Positions 52,026 through 60,241 of a stretch of 64,000 nt of DNA are shown here, piece after piece. Under the pieces are notes generated by a model, which saw nothing but the letters and a program-made list of their open reading frames with translations, was not told the DNA's origin and ran no database searches. Made by a program: the position numbers and the translations under genes. This DNA comes from Pyropia yezoensis (lineage: Eukaryota; Rhodophyta; Bangiophyceae; Bangiales; Bangiaceae). Every line of letters starts with the position of its first letter. The stretch's first letter is position 1. The stretch covers positions 8,461,119 to 8,525,118 of the forward strand of contig CM020618.1 in the NCBI GenBank assembly GCA_009829735.1, written 5' to 3'.

Positions 52026-53045
52026 TCAAGGAACGTACAGGAGGTATTGGCGCACCGCAGCGCGCACAAAGCCAGAGCACATGTCCTCCCTCACGTGGCT
52101 AAGCATGGTATCAACGGTCAGCATAGGCCACGCGTTGTACTGTGCCCGTGAGGACCAGCGCCTCAGCCATGAACTCCCCACACTGAAAACGTCCTCGATA
52201 GGGTTAAAGTCAGGCGAGTAAGAAGGAAGCAACACGACAAAAACACCCGCCTCACGGAGAATGCTCAACGCGACGGCGTCATGGACACGTGTGTTGTCCA
52301 GGACCAACACGCATCGGTCAGGCTGGTCTACCCAAGCTTTCTCCGGGTCGCGAGCGTCCATGTAGGGCAACAATCTGTTCACAATAAACAATAAAAAGTC
52401 AACGGACGACTGGCCTGGAGGAGGTAGAGTGACCATCCAGTCCAGCATGGAATCATGTGCCATGGCAGCAAAGAAGCTCGTTCGCACCCCAGCAGAGGAT
52501 GCGACGTAGCACTCTGCCCGCTCACCGCGCTGCGACCAAGCCCAACGCCTCTCGGCCGCGCGCCCCGTCCGGTGGGCCTCATCCACGTATACACGGCAGC
52601 GCAACGGGATTTCCCATTGTGCCGCAACCCAGTCAGCGCGCTGCCGCTTATTTCGGGAGTAAAATGCCTTCTCAATGACCTTCCGCGTGTACCCATTGTG
52701 CGCGAGTACACGGCATACCGATGCAACTGAGACGCCCAGGCCGCCCGCCACCATCCGCTCCACGTGCGCGACAGCCGTTGCCATCTCATCCAAGAACAGC
52801 TCGGGGTGCTCCTCGACAGCTGACAGCACAGCCTCCTTCACAGCCGCATCGTCCATTACGTTGTCAGCGTGCCGATTCCACATGGCCGGGTCGTAGTGCA
52901 CAGAACCCCCCGTCTCTTCGTAGTACTTGAGGAAGCGCGAAGCAGACCGACGTGACATGCCCAAGCTCTGCGATGCCCGGGCAACAGGGACATTGTCGTG
53001 CAGCACCATCCGGACCAGGTGATGTCGCGTTTCCTCGCTCTTCAT
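52026..53045 (-). CDS. IS630/Tc1-mariner superfamily DDE transposase
   Basis: 339 codons from ATG 53045 (MKSEETRHHLVRMV); the frame is also open to 53117. A helix-turn-helix N-terminus (VARASQSLGMSRRSASRFLKYY) is followed by the catalytic core: first Asp in RVYVDEAHRTGR, second in CVLVLDNTRVHDA, and Glu in YSPDFNPIEDVF, with 33 residues between the last two. All three catalytic residues and the HTH are intact, so it may be functional or recently domesticated. It is preceded by the AT-rich leader shared with the zinc-knuckle ORF. Ends of the element were not found. Confidence 0.9.
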   Translation of the reverse strand: MKSEETRHHLVRMVLHDNVPVARASQSLGMSRRSASRFLKYYEETGGSVHYDPAMWNRHADNVMDDAAVKEAVLSAVEEHPELFLDEMATAVAHVERMVAGGLGVSVASVCRVLAHNGYTRKVIEKAFYSRNKRQRADWVAAQWEIPLRCRVYVDEAHRTGRAAERRWAWSQRGERAECYVASSAGVRTSFFAAMAHDSMLDWMVTLPPPGQSSVDFLLFIVNRLLPYMDARDPEKAWVDQPDRCVLVLDNTRVHDAVALSILREAGVFVVLLPSYSPDFNPIEDVFSVGSSWLRRWSSRAQYNAWPMLTVDTMLSHVREDMCSGFVRAAVRQYLLYVP

Positions 53046-53671
53046 GCTTCCCACGTCCGGCGTGAAGCACGCCCTAAGAGAGAAGGCGGTGTCGCGAGCC
53101 GGGGAACAGCGTCGCACTGGGGGTAACAGTTGAGAGGACGCGAAAAAAGGGGTTCAAGCCAGTCCGCACAGGGTGAGAGGACGGACATGCTGCGGTGGGC
53201 GCTGCTCACGGCCAAGGCAGGCCACAGTTGCACCGGCCAGTCCGTCGAGAATGCATTGCAGAGGATTTTTCCGGCCTGGCGGGCCGTTTACGGCAAAAAA
53301 GGACGTGCCGAGTCCCAAACAGCCAGGCATCGCCCTGGATCACCTGTGTCCGACAGGCGTTCTCATTCGTTTCCGGCAGATGTGTCATCATGGCGCAAAC
53401 AAGAGCGTCCTGACTCCCTTCGGTTGACGTCGATTACCGTCAAGTCACGTCGCCTGTTGGGCTTGCGGAGGATCAAGCGAGACTTGTGCCTGCTCTTAGA
53501 GGATCAAATGAGACAGGTGTTCGCCATGTCCTGGTTTTACGGGCAAATGTCACCATTATTGCCTTGTTTCTCGTGCATGTTGTAAAAAAATGAGGCAATA
53601 TAGCAGGCTACTGTTCAAATATTTCATTTTCAAAATTACTGTAAATGCACCATCATGCTCTTGCTCTTGTC

Positions 53672-54096
53672 CACATGGGACAAAATTGGGAGAACTGCAA
53701 TATGCTTGCAGACCTGTGCAAAAGCACATCTTCTGTAGCACGACGTGATTCCTGAGAGCAACCCGCGCGCCCGACCGGTAGTGCGTCCTCCGTAGCTTGC
53801 CTCTGCACGCTTCTCCAGGTGAGTGACTCTCTTTCCCCGAGTTGAATGATCTCCGCTGCACGGTCAGAGCACGAACGTGCACGCTACATGCAGGCTTCAT
53901 GCAGTATCCACCGTGTGGGCGCTGCACTTTTCGGAGCAAAATGCCGCGAATCGTGCACGCCAAGAGGTGAAACGTGCCCTCAATGCACGAATTCGGGCCC
54001 CGTGCACGCCCGTGCGCGGCCGTGCCAGCAACTGTTAACATGTCCAAACACGAAAAGTCAGCTCGCGCAAGGTACACGGCTTAAGCCCCACTGCGC
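53672..54096 (-). repeat. dispersed AT-rich repeat, copy 2 (inverted)
   Basis: The reverse complement carries the same blocks in the same order as copy 1: 54069-54096, then the GCGTGCACGATTCGCGGC block (around 53945-53962), then 53672-53703 (identical over 32 nt to 33146-33177). On this strand the transposase gene follows about 630 bp later. Confidence 0.7.
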
Positions 54097-54099
54097 TGG

Positions 54100-54586
54100 T
54101 GCTTCTACTGCAGTAGAAGCAATCGTGTCACATACGTACAGTACATACAACCCGGGCGAACGACGTGAGAGACGTCACCCTGTAGATTATCTTATTATCG
54201 GTCTACGGCCTCAACTAGGTAGCAAGCGAGCCCTGCCCCTCTTCGTTGTTGAAAAATGCCCTTTGCTTGATGTCGCATTCAGAAGCTGAGTTTGGGATGA
54301 AAGCTTCATTTCTATGCATAGGAAATGTCATGACTCGTGAATATGCACAGGCACCGACACATTTTTAGGAATAGTTAGTGGCATTCTTGTCGGTGTTCTT
54401 TTCTAAGTACACAAGACTTTGGACACGAAGAGATGTGGTGAGATCGTGCATGCCATCACCACGGCATGGCTTGGCCTGCTCTCACCAGGAGACATCGGCC
54501 ACCCCCATGCTGCCTCTCCTAGCCACGTCAAGTGGGCCTGGAACTTCTATCTGCTGACTATCTTGCAACGTGGTCTGACTGTGGCC
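54100..54586 (+). promoter_or_regulatory. AT-rich upstream region of the FtsY gene
   Basis: A low-GC stretch with ACGTACAGTACATAC at about 54133-54147 (shares TACAGTACATAC with the dCTPase upstream region) and T/A-rich sequence up to 54410. The FtsY frame itself is open from 54419, but the likely start is 54587. Confidence 0.35.
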
Positions 54587-55864
54587 ATGGCCGCCTTTGT
54601 TGCTCCTACCGGCGGGGCATTGCTGCCGGCGCCGGCATCGGCACCAGCCATTGCTACCCGGCAGTCACCATTCCACGGTAGTCGGCCGCTGGCGGCCAGC
54701 CGCCGAGCGGCAGCGAACTGCCCCTCCGCGCCTTCCCGCCGGCGGAAGTGCACTCCCTGCCGATGCCGTCCCCCTCCCTCCACCACTGCTCCCACCATGG
54801 GCGTTGGTGACTTTTTGAAGCGCGCCGCCAAGGAGCGCGCCGACGCCTGGGATGCCCTCCGTACCGGCCGGGGGTTGGATTATGCTAAAGAAAAAGCCTC
54901 CCGTGACCTGGGCACTGTGAAGAAGTTTAGTGACGGCCTGGCAAAGTCTCGGGAGGCGCTCGCCCGGGACCTGACCCGCGTGCTCGACTCGTCTGCTTTG
55001 GGCGGCGGTTCGAAGGACCTCAACGCTACGCTGGCCCAGCTGGAGGAGGTCCTCATTACGTCGGATCTGGGGGTGGACACGGTTGACTCTGTTCTAGCAG
55101 ACCTCCGTGCTGACGCGAAGGCTGCCCGCTTGACCAGCCGGGAGGACATTACTACGTGCCTCAAGGACTCCCTAGTACGCATCCTTCTCCGCCGAGGCGG
55201 ACAGGATGGTGTCGCCGACCTGGCGGTTCGTGCCAAAGGAGAAGGACCGACTGTTGTGGTTGTTATTGGGGCGAACGGCATGGGGAAGACCACGACTATT
55301 GGGAAGCTCGCGACGCGCTACCGCCGCGAGGGCAAGACCGTTCTTCTCGCCGCCTGCGATACCTTCCGTGCAGCCGCCGTGGCGCAGCTGCAGACGTGGG
55401 GGGAGCGCGCCGACGCGGCGGTGGTTGTGCCGAAGACTGGTCAAAAGTCTGCTGCAGGCGTCTGCTATGACGCCATGGCGCAGGGCGTGCGTGATGATGT
55501 GGACGTGGTGATTGTGGACACCTCTGGCCGGTTGCACACGAACATCAACTTGATGGGAGAGCTGAAGAAGATTGTGGGCGTCGTTGGCAAGTTCCGTGAC
55601 GGCTCTGGCCCCGACGAGGTGCTGCTGGTGGTGGACGCCAGCATTGGCCGCAACGCTGTGACGCAGGCCCGCACCTGGTCGGACGAGGTGGGTGTGTCGG
55701 GGCTGGTGGTAACCAAGTTGGATGGTACTGCCCGGGCGGGCTTCGTCGTCTCCGTCGTTGATGAACTGGGCCTCCCGGTAAAGCTGATTGGTGTCGGCGA
55801 GTCGGTGGACGATCTGCGGGACTTCGACCCGGTACTGTTCGTAGAGGGGCTTGTTGGCTCGTAG
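54587..55864 (+). CDS. cpFTSY: chloroplast SRP receptor FtsY
   Basis: 425 residues, no intron. SRP GTPase that receives chloroplast cpSRP54 and its cargo at the thylakoid membrane. The first ~75 residues from MAAFVAPTGGALLPAP are Ala/Ser/Arg/Pro-rich and fit a plastid transit peptide. The N domain follows (GVGDFLKRAAKERADAWDAL, LEEVLITSDLGVDTV), then the G domain: P-loop GANGMGKTTTIGKLA (about residue 228), DTFRAAAVAQL, VDTSGR (about 311), TKLDGTARAG (about 375) and the C-terminal VGESVDDLRDFDP. There is no acidic bacterial A domain, as usual for plastid FtsY. The frame is open upstream to 54419, but ATG 54587 gives the natural transit peptide. Gene is convergent with the SOD gene. Confidence 0.93.
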   Translation: MAAFVAPTGGALLPAPASAPAIATRQSPFHGSRPLAASRRAAANCPSAPSRRRKCTPCRCRPPPSTTAPTMGVGDFLKRAAKERADAWDALRTGRGLDYAKEKASRDLGTVKKFSDGLAKSREALARDLTRVLDSSALGGGSKDLNATLAQLEEVLITSDLGVDTVDSVLADLRADAKAARLTSREDITTCLKDSLVRILLRRGGQDGVADLAVRAKGEGPTVVVVIGANGMGKTTTIGKLATRYRREGKTVLLAACDTFRAAAVAQLQTWGERADAAVVVPKTGQKSAAGVCYDAMAQGVRDDVDVVIVDTSGRLHTNINLMGELKKIVGVVGKFRDGSGPDEVLLVVDASIGRNAVTQARTWSDEVGVSGLVVTKLDGTARAGFVVSVVDELGLPVKLIGVGESVDDLRDFDPVLFVEGLVGS

Positions 55865-56299
55865 GTGCTCCGTTGTGGGTTCACTCCTCAGGCGGCTGTG
55901 GCAAGGGGGTTCAGTCGAGTCGTAGCGACGGTGAGGGCAGCAGTCACGAGGAGTCTCCAAGCCTCATAAACGGTGGATGCCCCCGACAAGCAGAAGATGA
56001 CGCAGTCTAAAACAGTCGTTTCACATGGGAGTGGACAGCACGAGGGCCAACGAAACACCACTCTCGACGAAGCGCCGGGAAGCACTCCACAGCGCGAGCG
56101 GCGCTACAACTTTCTTCAGGACCAGCTGGCGAGGCCACTTGGACAACATGACGACGAACGCACAAGGGCGAGGCGAGGATCAGGAGACAAAAGAGTCTGA
56201 ACATGGGATACGTGTAGGTCCCTCCACAAGACACCCACCCACAACGCAGGTGAGCCCCCTTAGAATGGCAGCTCCCAAGAAAACAAACAAGCGAGAGAT
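55865..56299. other. intergenic region between convergent genes
   Basis: Shared 3' region of FtsY (+) and SOD (-), moderately GC-rich; no gene seen. Confidence 0.6.
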
Positions 56300-57715
56300 T
56301 TACACCAGCGGCGTGTCAAAGGCAGGCAGCCCACCCGACTTGGCCGCGGAGTAGTTCTTGGCAATGACGTCGAAGTCGACGGTCTTCCACCACGACGCAA
56401 TATACTCCGGCCGGCGGTTCTGGTACTTGAGGTAGTAGGCCTGCGGATGAGTGGTACACATACGAGTAGACAAAAAACCACACGACAAAGAGGTCACCAG
56501 ATCACCGAGGTCAGCAACGTAGCTCTGCAATGTAGCTCTCCATCGGGCTCTGCACGCACGGGGTATAGAAGGGTGCGGGGTCAGGGTCACGAGAGAGACC
56601 AACATGCAACGTACGTGCTCCCACACATCCAGGCCCAAAATGGGCGTCCCCGGCTGGTCGACGATGCCCTCCATGAGTGGGTTGTCCTGGTTGGGAGTGC
56701 TGCTGATGAACAGCTGCCCGTCAGCGTTCACGGAAAGCCACGCCCAGCCAGAGCCAAAGCGGGACGCCGCGGCCGTGTTGAACTTCTTTTGCATCTCGTC
56801 GAGGGAGCCAAAGGTAGACTCAATGCTCGACTTGAGGTCACCCGTCGGGGCCTCGGCAATGCTGCCGGTCTTGCCCATGACACTCCAAAAGAAGGAGTGG
56901 TTCCAGTGGCCGCCACCGCTGTTGCGCACCGCCGTCTTGATGGAGTCGGGCAAGGTCACGACTTCCTTCTGGATGGCGCTCAGGCTCAGGCCCTTGAGGG
57001 CGCCGCCATTCTCGCCTGCGAGCACGTTGTTGACGTTGGTCACATATGTGTTGTGGTGCTTGGTCTGTACTCGAAATGAAACAAAACACACACAGGGAAC
57101 AAAGCAGCAGCCAGGGCGGGGAGGGACACCAAAAAAACAGCCAAGCGGATGAGTCAACCGCCGAGTCTCGGCTGACGCAGCTTCCTCTCGGGTCCGCGAA
57201 GTACTGGAAGCCCACACACAAAGACCAAGGCGTTCGACAACGGAATCAAGCCGCAGCAGGCAAGCCCTCGCCATCTAGGTCCTGAGTATCTCACCCACAC
57301 AGCAAGCTCGACAAGGTGCCGTGAAAACGTACGTGGTGGATGTTCATCTACCAAAGCATGAACAGGCAAGACAAAGGGCAAGGCAAGACAGATCACAGAC
57401 ATGCACCAAAGTAGGTCACAAAAATATGTCACATGGGGATAGACGACCAAGCAGCGATCTCAGCACCCAACCAAATGGGTCAGCTCCAGGGTACAGCAGA
57501 CATTTAGGGGTCATCAAAGGATCCTCTGCTGACAAAACACCCACGCAGGCGCCAAGTTCCGCAAGCACCAGAGCCCTCCTCTATCAGCAACACTTCTCGC
57601 AACCCAGCAGTCTGGAAAAAGGCCTGGGACGGTCGACCAAACGCACCGTCGTCGAGTCGATGTACGGCTCGAGGGCATCGTACGCATAGGGCAGGGGGGG
57701 CAGAGCAAACGCCAT
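56300..57715 (-). CDS. iron/manganese superoxide dismutase, four exons with a 15-nt microexon
   Basis: Converts superoxide to hydrogen peroxide and oxygen. Exons on the minus strand: 57715-57647, 57333-57347 (microexon), 57064-56615 and 56440-56300; every junction is phase 0; total 224 residues. Exon 1 is [23 protein letters not shown]. The microexon gives MNIHH. Exon 3 opens [13 protein letters not shown]. The join restores the family N-terminus, and His27 in the microexon is the first metal ligand. The second is His in HWNHSFFW. The third and fourth are in DVWEH at the end of exon 3, and an intron splits the signature before [14 protein letters not shown]. No transit peptide is visible, so cytosol is likely. 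Fe versus Mn use cannot be settled by eye. Confidence 0.93.
57333..57347 (-). other. 15-nt SOD microexon (MNIHH)
   Basis: Minus-strand ATGAACATCCACCAC, preceded by TTTGGTAG and followed by GTACGTTTTC. Without it the first metal-ligand histidine is missing and the conserved spacing to KHHNTYV is lost. Confidence 0.9.
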
Positions 57716-58340
57716 GATGTCGGTGACGGTGTGTGTGCGGGGGGGAAGAGAGGTGCGAGTGGGTGGCACGCGTCAAACAAGGAGCGGGGCGTGGTGTACG
57801 GGAGGACGTTGAAGGCGGGGCGGGCAGTAAGATGGCAGGTGACAAGGGGGTCGTGGAATGATGGTGGCACGGCTCAGGTCTGTGTCATGTGCGAGTGCGA
57901 TCAGCTGCAGGGGGTGCAGCGACAGGGGGGTTCCGCATCGATCGGCTTGAGATGCACGCGCACGACCTGTCGTGATCCGCCATGCTCGCACCCCCTCCGC
58001 GCATCGTTGCAGGGGGGGGGGTGCGAGCAGAAGTGAATCTGGGTGATCTTGGAGATGCCAGATCCGCCCGATCGACCTGACCGTGTATGTACAACACTGT
58101 AGCACTTGTGGCAGGGTTAAGAAACTCCTATTTTACTAATTTTACATGTTATTTACAAACTACCTATATATCTATAGATACGGAGATAGACAATACCTAT
58201 CTCGGCAACTTGATTATCCACGTCCCAAGTTGAGCCCATCTGTTTCTACAGTACACCTCTCGATGGTTGCCGCACGGCCGCCGTCGGCGGTTCGGGCAGC
58301 AGGGGCGGAGGGGCTGCCACCCGCCCCCCCCGCCCGCGTC
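57716..58340 (-). promoter_or_regulatory. upstream region of the SOD gene
   Basis: Contains the AT-rich stretch 58110-58255 with TATATATCTATAGATA, plus GTATGTACAAC (about 58084) and CTACAGTACACC (about 58247). No coding sequence seen. Promoter role is inferred from position and composition. Confidence 0.4.
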
Positions 58341-59780
58341 ACGGCCTACACCTCCCCCTCCCCCCGGAACGGACGCCCGCGGCGTGTGGGGGCAGTCCAA
58401 CCTGGCCTGCACGTTGGGCTGCCCCCACACAGCTGCCCCGCCGGGGCGGCCCCGCGACGACGGCGCCGACCTCGGGGGCGGGGGTGGATGGATGCGGCGC
58501 CCGCCGCCCGGGCCGGCCGTGTCGTACCCGTCCATAGTGGTGCCGTCAAACCGGGCAACGACCCCGACGAAGTTTTCCCCCGACGGGCTGGCGTCGCTCC
58601 CCTCTGCCGGCGCCCCCCGCTCACGCTGGCGCCCCCACCGGAGCCGTGCCGATCACCGCGTCGGCCGCAATAGGCACCGTCCTTTAGGCTGAGCGGGTCG
58701 GTTTTTTGAAACCACCCCGCCGTCGCGTGGCGGGCGCCGTCGGTGGCAAAAAAAGAGCCGCCGCCCGCCGAGCCCGTCGAGAGGGTGGTGGCGGCGGTCA
58801 AGTCGGCGAGCAGCCCCGCGCGGGTGGCCGACGCGGGCAGAGGCTGCCGCCACCTGTGCCCTCCCCGGGTGCGGACGCTCACGCGGCGGAGCGTGGCCCA
58901 GCTGGCCAGGGAGCGGCCGGGGCAGAACACACCCCTCGCGAGGTCAGCCCCCGTGGCTGGAGGAGACCGGACCGGGCCCGCCCACAGCGCGGCCGGGCGG
59001 CGAGGCCAGCGTGGCAGTTCCACTCCACGAGGATGCAAGTGCCGGGCTAGGCCAGAAACCTTGTCATCAGGCGGAGCAGCGGCGTTCGAGTGGCAGCGGA
59101 ACCGACGCGGCTGCCCGTTGGCCCCGTCGCCGGGGAGCCGACCTTTGGTGCCCCTCGGGTGGGGGTGGACACCTGCGAGAGCGTCGTGAATCGTCCTTCC
59201 CGAGGCGGGCGTCCCGCCCTCCGCCCCGCCCCCTGCACAGCCCCCTTGCCTGCCTCGTCTGGGTCCGAGTCATCCTGCACGCTCTCGCGCTCAGGCAGCC
59301 ACTTCCAGCCGTGACGGGCAATGTCTGTGGACATGGACGGCAGTGACAGGAACGGGAGGCGCCGACGGTGCTGCACCTCTGTCCCCCCCGTACGCGTGTT
59401 GTCGACCAATCTATACGACGCAGGGGCGGCAGCGCGTCGGCCGTGAAGAGCCGCGACCGGGCGGTCGCCGCCCCGCCCCATCGCTGCCGTAGGTTGGGTG
59501 TCCCCCCGCGGCGCCGTCGGCTGGCGGCGGAGCGGGCACCGGTAGTTTTACATAGCCCACCGTGAGCGTTTCGCAGCCGCCGCCGAGGGCGGGTGGTGTG
59601 TCCGCCAAGCCGCTGCCGGCGTGCCAGTGACCGCGGGGAGGTTCGACGTGCCAAGCGTCCGAGGGGGCTGGTGCTTGTGGAGGAGGTGCTGGCGGTGCGG
59701 TTTCGTCCAAATGTTGCCCCGCAAGGTCAAGTGATGGCCAGCGTTTTGTACCTGCACGTGGCGAAAGGGCGACCACTGAG
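58341..59780 (-). pseudogene. possible decayed or intron-split coding sequence
   Basis: Minus-strand frames change repeatedly but hold protein-like stretches: AWHVEPPRGHWHAGSGLADT and ETLTVGYVKLPVP (frame 59411-59776), RLVDNTRTGGTEVQHRRRL and ARHGWKWLPERESVQDDSD (59047-59481), and TTLSTGSAGGGSFFATDG with GWFQKTDPLSLKDGAYC (58346-59038). They are in plausible order but I see no clear splice sites, and I do not recognise a family. Confidence 0.25.
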
Positions 59781-59902
59781 GCAGAGCGGGGGATGTCGGG
59801 CTAAAAGGGGGGGGCGCATGGGTTGCTGGGGGCTCAGTGGGGTCGGGGGAGGGAAGCAGCGCGTGTGGGGCTCTCTTCCTTTCTGGTGTGTTCATAGGGC
59901 GG

Positions 59903-60212
59903 TGTTGACCTTGTGGCGAGCGGCTACCGCCACGGTGGCCGTACCTGTGCCGGGGACCTGCAGGCTCAGCTGAGCAACGTGAGTAACAAAAACTCAACCG
60001 AGCAATGTCCTGGTGCAAACCAAGGCGCGTTGGCCATTCCATTCTCGGACCAGACGGCCACACGCCGTGACCCTAAAGGTCCCCGCGCACCCGCATAGAT
60101 CCCCACTCAATCTCCCCTCGATCGGGTCGATCGCGGGGCCCACGCAAATCCCACTCGGACATTCTGTCCCACTGCGGGGTCACCGGTGCCGTACTGACCG
60201 TATCCCCCAACA
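59903..60212 (-). repeat. probable 3' LTR of the copia element
   Basis: On the plus strand it starts TGTTGACC and ends CCCCCAACA, giving a 5-bp terminal inverted repeat TGTTG/CAACA, with the polypurine tract adjoining. About 310 bp. The left boundary is a prediction, because the other LTR is outside the window. Confidence 0.5.
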
Positions 60213-60223
60213 CTCCCCCACGG
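60213..60223 (-). other. polypurine tract of the copia element
   Basis: Minus-strand CCGTGGGGGAG immediately before TGTTGGGGGATA, 19 bp past the polyprotein stop. Confidence 0.6.
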
Positions 60224-60241
60224 CTACGGGGGCCACGCTAA

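Noticed and set aside
51930-53200. Terminal inverted repeats for the DDE transposon
   Set aside because: Only about 7-nt similarities (TGTCCGT) were found by eye, within chance expectation.
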